Positions 1 through 6,178 of a DNA stretch of 9,422 nt are shown piece by piece (the first letter of the stretch is position 1; each line of letters starts with the position of its first letter). The notes below the pieces were generated by a model, which was not told the origin of the DNA, did no database searches, and saw nothing but the letters and a program-made list of their open reading frames with translations. The position numbers were made by a program, and so were the translations under genes. The stretch is from Opitutales bacterium (GTDB taxonomy: Bacteria > Verrucomicrobiota > Verrucomicrobiia > Opitutales > Oceanipulchritudinaceae), in NCBI GenBank assembly GCA_007123395.1, contig SKLD01000498.1, positions 1-9,422 on the forward strand. The letters are read 5' to 3'.

Positions 1-1498
1 GGGGCAGGCGGCCCTCCCCCGGTGCCATGGCATGCCCGAGGTCGAGCATCGCGCCCGAGACCGACTTTCCGGAAAGTGCCGCGGCATGCCGCGCGCGGTC
101 GATGATGCGCGAACGGATTTCCGCGTGCTCCGCCTGCGGATACTCCGCGAGGACGAGGGCGAGCGCTCCGGAAACGACGGCGGCGGCCTGCGAGGTGCCC
201 GAGCGCGCGGCGTAGTCGCCGGTATTCGTCGTCGTCCAAATGCCGGTGCCCGGCGCATGGAGATCGACGGTCTCCAAGCCCTTGTTGGAAAACTCCGCCG
301 GGCGGCGCTCCTTGTCGGCGGCGGCCACCGCAATGATGTTCGCAAAACCGTGCGCCGCCGGATAGACCGGATAGCGGTCGATGTCCGCGCTTTCGTTGCC
401 CGCCGCCGCGACGAGCCAGACGCCCGCGTCGCGGAGGGCGGCGTGCCGCGACCGGCTCGCCTCGATCAAGCCCGGCCCGCCGTAGCTCGCGTTGACGATA
501 TGCACCTCCGAGCCGAGGATGTAGTTGATGGCGCGGATTTCGTCGCTCGTCGTCCCCCGGCCCAACCCGTCGAGGATACTCACGGGCATCAGCGTGACAT
601 CCCACGCCACCCCGGTGACCCCGATCGCGTTGTTCCCGTGCGCCCCGATGATCCCGGCCATCATCGTGCCGTGACCGTCGAAATCGAAAGTGTCATTGGT
701 GTCGTCGACGAAGTTCCACCCGTAAACGTCGTCGATAAATCCGTTACCGTCGTCGTCCTGCCCGGTGTCCGGGATTTCGCCGGGCCGCGGACGCACCCGC
801 TCCACGAGGTCGGGGTGGTCGCGCGCGATGCCGCTGTCGAGCACGGCCACGACAACCGCCGGCGCCTCCCGGCGCACCGCCCACCCCTCCGGCGCATGGA
901 TCGCCGGGAGGTGGTGCTGCGAGGGATACAGCGGATCATTCGGTTCCGCCGCCGAACGCACAATGAGGTCCGGCTCCACATGGACCGACGGGCCAAGGGC
1001 ACCGTGCAAATCGTTCAGGTGCCGGACAAACGCGTCCGCCCCCGCCGCACCGCTCCAGCGCAACAGATGGACCCCGCCCAAGTCTTCGACGCGCCGGTCG
1101 CCGCTCTCTGCCGCCCACGACCAGAGCGGCGCCGACGATACCGTCTTGTCCGCGAAGGTCACCAGCAGGTGGTTGGCGACGGCGTGGTACACCCGTCCGT
1201 CCATCCGCGCCTCGAGAATGTCCTGGTGCTTGAAGTCCGCCCACACAGTCTCCGTCCATGGCATTGCCCCCCAAGCGCAAGCGGCAAACGCCGCGGCATC
1301 CGCCGCAACATGAACGGCCCCGGCGGAAACTATCGTCTCCTCCGAAGCCGATGCCGGCGGAACCTCCGCGCGCAGTGCGACGGAAGCGGCGACGGGCGCG
1401 GGCGGTTCCGGGACGAAATCGCCAGTCTCACGACCGAAGAAAAGCCAAAGCGAAAAGAGAGCAGCGACGAAAGAGAGGGGAAGTCTCCAAGTTTTCAT
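1..1498 (-). CDS. Subtilisin-like (peptidase S8) exported serine protease, C-terminus cut by window edge
   Basis: An open frame starts at ATG 1498 (MKTWRLPLSF) and runs off the window at base 1; 499 codons are visible. The N-terminus has a basic start and a hydrophobic stretch (about residues 6-22), suggesting a signal peptide or signal anchor; I see no clear cleavage site. Residues about 85-190 look like a propeptide leading into PNDPLYPSQHHLPAIHAPEGW-type sequence, the usual entry to a subtilase domain. The catalytic triad is complete: Asp221 in VAVLDSGIARDHPDL (836-838), His276 in DGHGTMMAGI (671-673) and Ser436 in SGTSQAAAV (191-193). The oxyanion Asn368 lies in AAAGNES (395-397). The last visible residues are past the catalytic Ser, so little of the core domain is missing. 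It is probably a secreted or membrane-tethered endopeptidase. Substrate and specificity cannot be told. It lies downstream of the HAD gene on the same strand, but the 361-base gap argues for its own promoter. Confidence 0.93.
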   Translation of the reverse strand, partial: MKTWRLPLSFVAALFSLWLFFGRETGDFVPEPPAPVAASVALRAEVPPASASEETIVSAGAVHVAADAAAFAACAWGAMPWTETVWADFKHQDILEARMDGRVYHAVANHLLVTFADKTVSSAPLWSWAAESGDRRVEDLGGVHLLRWSGAAGADAFVRHLNDLHGALGPSVHVEPDLIVRSAAEPNDPLYPSQHHLPAIHAPEGWAVRREAPAVVVAVLDSGIARDHPDLVERVRPRPGEIPDTGQDDDGNGFIDDVYGWNFVDDTNDTFDFDGHGTMMAGIIGAHGNNAIGVTGVAWDVTLMPVSILDGLGRGTTSDEIRAINYILGSEVHIVNASYGGPGLIEASRSRHAALRDAGVWLVAAAGNESADIDRYPVYPAAHGFANIIAVAAADKERRPAEFSNKGLETVDLHAPGTGIWTTTNTGDYAARSGTSQAAAVVSGALALVLAEYPQAEHAEIRSRIIDRARHAAALSGKSVSGAMLDLGHAMAPGEGRLP

Positions 1499-1525
1499 GA
1501 CAGTTTATCAGGGTTGCGCTTCACA

Positions 1526-1540
1526 ACGCCGCATCGGCGT
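1526..1540 (-). other. Small hairpin in protease 5' leader
   Basis: ACGCCG and CGGCGT form a perfect 6-bp inverted repeat around a 3-base loop, 28 bases upstream of the protease ATG. It would fall in the mRNA leader if transcription starts near the T9 tract. Its function is unknown, and in GC-rich DNA such a stem can occur by chance. Confidence 0.35.
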
Positions 1541-1667
1541 GAATCCGCAAGCGAATTCGACTAAGCGTCAAAAAAAAACGCAAATGCACCGTCCCGCAGG
1601 TATCGCCCGACGGGGCCACGCAGAATCTCCATGTGCCTCCGCCCGTGCGAGAGCCGCGCAGCCGGGA

Positions 1668-1681
1668 CCGCCTGAAGGCGG
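1668..1681. repeat. GC hairpin ccgcc-tgaa-ggcgg beside repeat copy A
   Basis: A perfect 5-bp inverted repeat encloses a TGAA loop, 28 bases before the second hairpin of repeat copy A. It may be the left part of the same structured intergenic element, since copy B also has a GC-rich stem to its left at 3420-3461, although that stem differs in sequence. Confidence 0.4.
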
Positions 1682-1706
1682 AACTCCAACCGAATCCGCC
1701 GGGACC

Positions 1707-1740
1707 GGACTGCCGACCGGAGGTCTGGCAGCTACTTGGA
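1707..1740 (+). repeat. Dispersed palindromic repeat, copy A
   Basis: This 34-base segment matches 3466-3499 at 32 of 34 positions, in the same orientation. Its core (1710-1731) folds as CTGCC-GACC, loop GGA, GGTC, a bulged T, then GGCAG: a 9-bp stem. The conserved tail after the hairpin is CTACTTGGA. Both copies lie only in gaps between genes. It may be a REP-like element or another short structured repeat of this genome; the copy number outside the window is unknown. Confidence 0.75.
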
Positions 1741-1762
1741 ATACATCCACCGCGCCACAGTA

Positions 1763-1786
1763 GGTGCGGGACCTCGTGTCCGCACC
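1763..1786. other. Hairpin ggtgcgg...ccgcacc
   Basis: The arms GGTGCGG (1763-1769) and CCGCACC (1780-1786) form a 7-bp stem with a 10-base loop. It lies about 75 bases past the HAD stop in the direction of HAD transcription and could slow or end transcription. No T-run follows, so it is not a canonical intrinsic terminator. It may instead belong to the intergenic repeat cluster next to it. Confidence 0.4.
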
Positions 1787-1859
1787 ACGCCACCGCCGGG
1801 GCTGTCCCCGCCCGCGCACGCGCCCGATACCGCCGGCACATCCAACAGGCCGACCGGCT

Positions 1860-2567
1860 TCAGCCGCCGCGGCGGGCGACTTCGAGGGCTTCGCGCAGGG
1901 CGTCGAGGCCGGGGAAGACGGCGGCGGCGCGGGCGCGGATTTCCGCGGGCACCGGTGCGATATCGGGCACGAGAACGGTGGAAATCCCGGCTCCGGTGGC
2001 GGAAAGGACGCCGTTGGGGCTGTCCTCCACGGCGAGGCAGCGGGCGGGGGCCGCGCCGAGGGCTTCGACGGCGCGGGCAAAAATTTCCGGGTGCGGCTTG
2101 CTGTCGGGAACTTCGTCGCCGCACACGAGGGCGGCGAAACGCTCGCCGAGACCGGCGTGCCGCAGTTTGATTTCCGCCATGGCGCGGTGGGTGGAGGTCG
2201 CCACGGCGAGGGGCACCCCGGCGTCGCGCAGAAAGTCGAGGAGTGGCAGGAGGCCCCGCTTGTGGGGCACGGGTGCCTCGTGCAAGCGGCGGCGGTAACG
2301 CGCGTTGGCTTCGCGCACGAAGGCGTCGAGATCGCATCCCGGCGGCATGACGTCGGCGAGGCGCGCGCGGTAGCCCGCCTCGCTCTGCCCGATCATCGTC
2401 TCATAAAAGCCGTCCGGTATCCGCACGCCGGTCGCCGCCTCCGTCTCCCGCCATGCCGCGAGCGAGATCGGCTCGGTGTCGAGGAGGGTGCCGTCCATGT
2501 CGAAGACGACGGCGGCGGGCCACGCCAACACCGCTCCGCGCTCCGGCTTCGGTTCGATTTCGTCCAT
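1860..2567 (-). CDS. HAD-superfamily hydrolase (beta-phosphoglucomutase/phosphatase-like)
   Basis: The 235-residue protein carries all four HAD motifs: motif I VVFDMDGTLLDTEP with Asp23 (nucleophile) and Asp25; motif II around AVATSTH (residues 121-127); motif III Lys157 in SKPHPEIF; and motif IV CLAVEDSPNG with Glu181-Asp182. A helical C1-type cap fits between motifs I and II (about residues 35-105). This architecture is typical of the subgroup I family containing beta-phosphoglucomutases and small sugar-phosphate or phosphoglycolate phosphatases. The exact substrate cannot be read from sequence. I chose ATG 2567 because it lies about 20 residues before motif I; the open frame extends further upstream only across the divergent Nif3 gene. 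No strong ribosome binding site is visible. It is cytosolic, with no signal peptide. Only 51 bases separate its start from the Nif3 start, so the two may share a divergent promoter region. Confidence 0.93.
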   Translation of the reverse strand: MDEIEPKPERGAVLAWPAAVVFDMDGTLLDTEPISLAAWRETEAATGVRIPDGFYETMIGQSEAGYRARLADVMPPGCDLDAFVREANARYRRRLHEAPVPHKRGLLPLLDFLRDAGVPLAVATSTHRAMAEIKLRHAGLGERFAALVCGDEVPDSKPHPEIFARAVEALGAAPARCLAVEDSPNGVLSATGAGISTVLVPDIAPVPAEIRARAAAVFPGLDALREALEVARRGG

Positions 2568-2618
2568 AGGCAGGAATTGGTGTTGAGGCGGGGCGGCAAG
2601 GTGGCAAATCATTCCGCC

Positions 2619-3374
2619 ATGCCAGAATTGCGCGACATCCTCGACTTTTGCGACGAACGTACACGCCGCTCTTTTGTGAAGGACTTTCCGGGAGCGGAAA
2701 ACGGCTTGCAGATTGAGAACGACGGGACGGTCTCCAAGATCGGGGCAGCGGTCGACGCCGGCGAGTCCGCCTTCCGGCAGGCCGTCGACGCCGGGGTCGA
2801 CTTTCTCATCGTCCACCACGGGCTCTTCTGGAGCGGGGCGCATCCGTTCACCGGCGCCCTGCGCCGCAAGCTCAAACTCGCCCTCGACAACAACCTCGCC
2901 GTCTACAGCAGCCACCTGCCGCTCGACGCCCACCATGAGATCGGCAACAACATCCTTCTCGCCAAAGCCCTCGGGCTCGAGGCGCACGGCGGATTTGTTT
3001 CCTACGAAGGGGTCAACATCGGACTCCTCGCCAAGGCCGGGCTCACCCGCGCGGAACTGCGCGAACGGCTCGCCGCCCTCTTTCCGGCGGGCTACACCGC
3101 CATCGAGAAGGGCGGCGACGAACTGGAACACATCGGCATCCTCACCGGCAGCGGGCGCAGCGCCCTGCCCGAACTGCGCGCCAACGGCTGCGACACCCTC
3201 GTCACGGGCGAGTTACGGCAGGAACACTTCACCGTCGCCGAGGAAGAAGGGCTCAACCTCTACCTCTGCGGGCACTACGCCACGGAGACCTTCGGCGTCC
3301 GCGCCCTCGCCGACGAAACCGCCCGACTCTTCCGCCTTGAGTCCGTCTTCCTCGAGACGGAATGCCCGCTTTGA
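2619..3374 (+). CDS. Nif3/DUF34-family dinuclear-metal protein
   Basis: This 251-residue protein matches the Nif3-like (DUF34, formerly annotated 'GTP cyclohydrolase I type 2') family at full length. The visible metal-ligand signatures are VHHGLFW (His66-His67), SSHLPLDAH with Asp103, and the C-terminal GHYATETFGV with His219 and Glu223. ENGLQIE (residues 27-33) near the start is also a family hallmark. Known members form hexameric toroids with two metal ions per subunit; their cellular reaction is still poorly defined, so I give no function beyond the family. ATG 2619 is preferred because it gives the normal family N-terminus. A GTG at 2601 is in frame, and AAGGTGG (2598-2604) lies 14 bases before the ATG. 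It is divergent from the HAD gene and convergent with the ATP-grasp-like gene. The gene symbol is left empty because naming varies among genomes. Confidence 0.93.
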   Translation: MPELRDILDFCDERTRRSFVKDFPGAENGLQIENDGTVSKIGAAVDAGESAFRQAVDAGVDFLIVHHGLFWSGAHPFTGALRRKLKLALDNNLAVYSSHLPLDAHHEIGNNILLAKALGLEAHGGFVSYEGVNIGLLAKAGLTRAELRERLAALFPAGYTAIEKGGDELEHIGILTGSGRSALPELRANGCDTLVTGELRQEHFTVAEEEGLNLYLCGHYATETFGVRALADETARLFRLESVFLETECPL

Positions 3375-3419
3375 GCGGACGGTCAGCGGCGCACCCGGAC
3401 CGCCGTTCGCGCGCCAGCC

Positions 3420-3461
3420 GCAGCGCCTGGGACCAGGATGGCCGCCCGGCCACGGCGCTGC
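3420..3461. repeat. GC-rich nested stem left of repeat copy B
   Basis: GCAGCGCC (3420-3427) and GGCGCTGC (3454-3461) form a perfect 8-bp inverted repeat. Inside it TGGCC (3439-3443) and GGCCA (3448-3452) form a second hairpin with a 4-base loop. The whole lies between two convergent genes, just left of the copy B hairpin. It could act as a bidirectional transcription stop or be the left half of the intergenic element. No T-tract supports a standard terminator. Confidence 0.5.
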
Positions 3462-3465
3462 CACA

Positions 3466-3499
3466 GGACTGCCGATCAGAGGTCTGGCAGCTACTTGGA
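3466..3499 (+). repeat. Dispersed palindromic repeat, copy B
   Basis: This copy is 32/34 identical to 1707-1740 and in the same orientation. The hairpin core is 3469-3490. The two differences from copy A fall at one stem position and in the loop: C becomes T opposite G, which keeps a wobble pair in RNA, and the loop GGA becomes AGA. The tail CTACTTGGA is unchanged. It lies in the 139-base convergent gap between the Nif3 gene and the ATP-grasp-like gene. Confidence 0.75.
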
Positions 3500-3513
3500 T
3501 TACCCCGCGCCGC

Positions 3514-4941
3514 TCACCCGTCGCTCACGCGGCAGGGCAGGAGGGCGGCGTCGCGCATGCCGTGGATGATCTTTTTGTCGGCGGGACAGAAGGTGGCGAG
3601 GATGCCGCCGAGTTCGGCCTCGTCGCCCTCGACGAAGTAGTAGGGACAGAGGCGCAGGCGCCCTTCCATGGGGCGGCGTTCGCCGTCTTCGGCGTAGACG
3701 GGGTGGCGCAGGCGGCGCGGTTTGCGGTATTCCTGCAGGATGTAGAGGTTGTCGGGGGCGCTCTCGATGGCTTCGGTGATGCCGTCGGCCCATTCCTCGC
3801 GGGAGGCGTCGCTGCCGAGGAGGACGCTGCGCGCGCCCCATGCGTTTTCGTGGAAACCGGAGAGCTTGAGAATGAGGTTGCGCTCGCGCTGCGAGGCGTC
3901 GATGAGCTGCTCCCAGCGCCAGATGGGCTGTCCGCCGACGTGGGGGGCGTCGAGCACGGCGTTGGGCGGGAGCGAGACGGGATCCATGATCCAGCCGCGC
4001 GGGACGATGCGCTTGAGGAGGCGGTGGGAGCGCTTGCTCAGGTTTTCGCGCCAAAAGTCGCCGAGGAGGTGGTGGTGGAAGAGCGCGAGGGCGAGCTTCT
4101 CTTCCTGGAAGTGCCGCATCGGCGGCGTGACGGCGAACGGCGCTCCGCCCTCCAGCAACTCCATGAGGTGCGGCGCGACGGAGAGGTTCGGATGGTCGAA
4201 GAGTTCCCAGAAGCGGTAGAGCACGTCGATCTCCTCGGGGTTGCCTTTGACATCGGCGCAAAGGGAGTCACCGAGGGTCATCAGCTCGTCAGGATCGAGG
4301 CAGTAGGCGCGGTGCCCGCGCGCGGAGAACTCCTGCGCCATCCACTGCATCTCCGGGCGGTAGGTGGCGGCTTCCTCCGAGACGGCGATGCCGAAGGCGG
4401 GGTCGGGCTTGTCCGGGCGCAGGGCGGCGAGGCTGGCGGCGAAACGCTCGATCATGGCGTCGCCCGCGCCGATGATGCCCGCCTGTCCGCCGTAGAGGCG
4501 GTTGAGGTAGGCGGTCAGCCCGATGCCGCCGGGCACGGAGTCGATCTCCGTGAGGGCGAAGCCTTGGTCGGTGACGAGGAGGTCGGGCCGGATGACGACG
4601 GGGTGGCTCCCGCGCACGGCTTTGGCGGCGGCGTGGCGACGGATTGCCTCGGGTTTGCCGCGGTCGAGGTATTCCGCTACCCACGGGGTTTCGAGGCTGC
4701 GGTTGCGCAGAAGGTTGCGACCCTCGCGCGAGCGCGTGTAGAGCAGCTCCATCGCGCGGTGGAACTCAAGGCAGGCGCGCCCGATGTCGCGGACGGTCTG
4801 CACCTCCGCCTCCGTCAGCGGCCATGCCTCCGGCGAAAGCCGCCACGTCTTGTTTTCAAACAAGGCATGGTGGTCGAAGGCTTCGCGCAGGGCTTCGAGG
4901 GTCAGCTCCGGTGCGGTGGACTCGGCGCAGGCGTCAGTCAT
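3514..4941 (-). CDS. Conserved protein, possible circularly permuted ATP-grasp enzyme
   Basis: The frame encodes 475 residues from ATG 4941 (MTDACAEST). The start overlaps the end of prfB: the 8 bases ATGACTGA hold both this start and the prfB stop, so translation is probably coupled. I do not recognise a named gene. Residues 115-143 (VVIRPDLLVTD... ALTEIDSVPGGIGLT) resemble the metal/nucleotide-binding 'R.D...E.(N/D)S.PGG.G' region of circularly permuted ATP-grasp or glutathionylspermidine-synthase-like proteins. A later stretch, LILKLSGFHENAWGARSVLLG (about residues 357-376), could be the Lys- and Gly-rich nucleotide loop, followed by ILQEY (401-405). That order would fit a permuted fold. 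Other landmarks are HFQEEKLALALFHHH and PRGWIMDP. There is no signal peptide or membrane segment, so it is cytosolic. The family call is an inference; the coding call is secure, with protein-like sequence throughout and a conserved overlap with prfB. The substrate is unknown. Confidence 0.88.
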   Translation of the reverse strand: MTDACAESTAPELTLEALREAFDHHALFENKTWRLSPEAWPLTEAEVQTVRDIGRACLEFHRAMELLYTRSREGRNLLRNRSLETPWVAEYLDRGKPEAIRRHAAAKAVRGSHPVVIRPDLLVTDQGFALTEIDSVPGGIGLTAYLNRLYGGQAGIIGAGDAMIERFAASLAALRPDKPDPAFGIAVSEEAATYRPEMQWMAQEFSARGHRAYCLDPDELMTLGDSLCADVKGNPEEIDVLYRFWELFDHPNLSVAPHLMELLEGGAPFAVTPPMRHFQEEKLALALFHHHLLGDFWRENLSKRSHRLLKRIVPRGWIMDPVSLPPNAVLDAPHVGGQPIWRWEQLIDASQRERNLILKLSGFHENAWGARSVLLGSDASREEWADGITEAIESAPDNLYILQEYRKPRRLRHPVYAEDGERRPMEGRLRLCPYYFVEGDEAELGGILATFCPADKKIIHGMRDAALLPCRVSDG

Positions 4942-6080
4942 CCATCTTGATGTCCTTGTTGCGTGTGCGCGGGCATCCGGCGCGCAGCCACGCATGGATG
5001 AAGCGGTTGAGGTCGCCGTCCATGACGCCTTGGACGTTGCCGGTGTCCACGCCCGTACGCAGGTCCTTGACCATCTGATAGGGCTGGAAGACATAGGAGC
5101 GGATCTGGTTGCCCCAGCCGATCTCGCCTTTCTCGCCGTAGAAGCGCTCCATCTCGGCGCGCTTCTCGTCCTCCATCTTTTCGTAAATGCGGCTCTTCAG
5201 CACGCGCATGGCCTCGGCGCGGTTCTTGTGCTGGGAACGCTCTTTCTGGCAGGCCACGACGATGCCCGTGGGCAAGTGCGTGAGGCGCACGGCGGAGTCG
5301 GTCTTGTTGACGTGCTGGCCGCCTTTGCCTGACGAGCGGTAGGTGTCGACGCGCAGGTCCTTCTCGTTGATCTCCACTTCGACGTCGTCGTCGACCTCGG
5401 CGATGACGTCGACGGCGCTGAACGAGGTGTGGCGGCGCGCGTTGGAGTCGAAGGGGCTGATGCGCACAAGCCGGTGCACGCCGCGCTCGGCCTTGGCGAA
5501 ACCGTAGGCGTTGGGGCCGAGGATGCGGATGGTCGCGCTGGAGATGCCCGCCTCGTCGCCGGGCGCGATGTCCTGCACCTCCACTTCATAGCCGTTGGAC
5601 TCCGCCCAGCGCGTGTACATGCGCAGGAGCATGTCCGCCCAGTCGCAGGACTCCGTGCCACCCGCCCCCGCGTTGATGCTGAGGATGGCGTTGTTGCCGT
5701 CCATTTTGCCGCTGAGAAAGCTCTGCAGCTCCAGCTTGTCGAGGCGCGCGCGCAGGTCCTTCACCGTGTCGACGATCTCCGCCGTATAGGCTTCGGCTTC
5801 GTCCGCGTCGGCGTCGTCGACGAGTTCGAGGAGGGTCTTCACGTCGTCCAGCTTGGCGTTGAACTCCACCACCGGACCAACGACTCCCTTGAGCTGGCTC
5901 AGCTTCGTGGCCGTGGCCTGCGCGGCATCCGCCTTGTCCCAGAATCCGGGCGTGCCCATGCGCTCCTCGAGCGCGGCGATCTCTTTCTGCTTGGCCGGGA
6001 CGTCAAAGATACCTCCAGAGGTATCCGGCGCGCTTCGCGATTTCTTCGATTTGGTTACGTGTTTCGGGTTCGATTGCCAT
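4934..6080 (-). CDS. prfB: Peptide chain release factor 2 (RF2), expressed by programmed +1 frameshift
   Basis: RF2 ends translation at UGA and UAA. The gene is read in two pieces: 25 codons from ATG 6080 to 6006 (MAIEPETRNQIEEIAKRAGY, then LWRYL), and, after the ribosome slips one base at CTT TGA C, codons 6004 to 4934 beginning DVPAKQKEIA. The product is 381 residues. Visible hallmarks are the stop-codon recognition tripeptide SPF (residues 208-210, in RISPFDSNARRHTSF) and the catalytic GGQ (253-255, in SSGKGGQHVNKTDSAVR; Gln codon at 5315-5317). The acidic coiled N-terminal domain (about 30-120) and the conserved GWGNQIRSYV region are also present. The short tail AGCPRTRNKDIKMDD looks like an extension beyond E. 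coli RF2 (365 residues). The +1 frame is also open upstream of the slip site to 6118, but that stretch is not RF2-like. Autoregulation is expected: low RF2 lets the ribosome pause at TGA and shift. The gene overlaps the downstream ATP-grasp-like gene by 8 bases and follows the anchor M gene by 98 bases. Confidence 0.97.
6002..6020 (-). promoter_or_regulatory. prfB: prfB programmed +1 frameshift site
   Basis: On the minus strand the site reads CTC TGG AGG TAT CTT TGA C. The Shine-Dalgarno-like GGAGG is three bases (TAT) before the CTT slip codon, and the in-frame TGA (6005-6003) is followed by C, a weak termination context. The element matches the known E. coli prfB site (AGG GGG TAT CTT TGA C) in order and spacing, and the TGA is codon 26, as in E. 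coli. Decoding shifts so that the next codon is GAC (6004-6002). Confidence 0.96.
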
Positions 6081-6116
6081 GAGGTTGATGAGAAGATTCG
6101 ATTCCCCAGACGTTTC

Positions 6117-6133
6117 AAGCGCCAAGTGCGCTT
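6117..6133. other. Hairpin aagcgc-caagt-gcgctt in prfB upstream gap
   Basis: A perfect 6-bp inverted repeat with a 5-base loop lies 37 bases upstream of the prfB start. A second stem follows at 6139-6155. No T-run follows on either strand. It may attenuate transcription from the anchor M gene or be a leader structure; function unproven. Confidence 0.4.
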
Positions 6134-6138
6134 ATCTT

Positions 6139-6155
6139 CGCGCCGGGCAGGCGCG
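6139..6155. other. Hairpin cgcgcc-gggca-ggcgcg downstream of anchor M gene
   Basis: A perfect 6-bp GC stem with a 5-base loop lies 24 bases past the stop of the anchor M gene. It is the best candidate for a 3' end structure of that gene, but it lacks the T-tract of an intrinsic terminator. Confidence 0.4.
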
Positions 6156-6178
6156 CGGAGGGACGGGCGGACTCCGGG

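Larger units (their letters stand above)
1499..1859. other. Noncoding gap between protease start and HAD stop
   Basis: I find no convincing gene in these 361 bases. The gap holds, from left to right, a short hairpin in the protease leader (1526-1540), an A9 tract (1570-1578; T9 on the minus strand), a GC hairpin (1668-1681), repeat copy A (1707-1740) and another hairpin (1763-1786). On the minus strand the T9 tract runs into TTGACG (1571-1566), which resembles a -35 hexamer for the protease gene. No good -10 hexamer follows at 16-18 bases, so I do not call a promoter. The T9 tract is not directly preceded by a GC-rich stem, so it is not a clean intrinsic terminator for the HAD gene either. 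Confidence 0.6.

Noticed and set aside
32..1564. A 510-codon open frame on the plus strand opposite the protease
   Set aside because: It is antisense to a protease with an intact catalytic triad, is Arg/Pro-rich and low in recognisable domains, and is a typical GC-rich shadow frame.
1566..1578. T9 tract on the minus strand as an intrinsic terminator of the HAD gene, or TTGACG as a firm promoter
   Set aside because: No GC-rich stem directly precedes the T-run, and no acceptable -10 hexamer follows TTGACG at normal spacing.
2603..2618. GCAAATCA in the HAD/Nif3 divergent gap, shared with the putative operator at 7220-7236
   Set aside because: Only eight bases are shared and the second half-site is poorly symmetric (about 4 of 7), so chance is the simpler explanation.
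2568..3131. Long N-terminal extension of the HAD frame into the Nif3 region
   Set aside because: The extra sequence is antisense to Nif3 and would place about 190 non-homologous residues before HAD motif I; ATG 2567 gives a normal family length.
2713..4950. A 745-codon plus-strand open frame across Nif3 and the ATP-grasp-like gene
   Set aside because: It runs out of frame through Nif3, across the repeat-filled gap and antisense to the next gene; the sequence shows no domain and the true genes explain the region.
6081..6118. prfB start at 6118 in the uninterrupted downstream frame
   Set aside because: The resulting leader is not RF2-like, while the ATG 6080 frame plus the conserved frameshift site gives the expected RF2 N-terminus.
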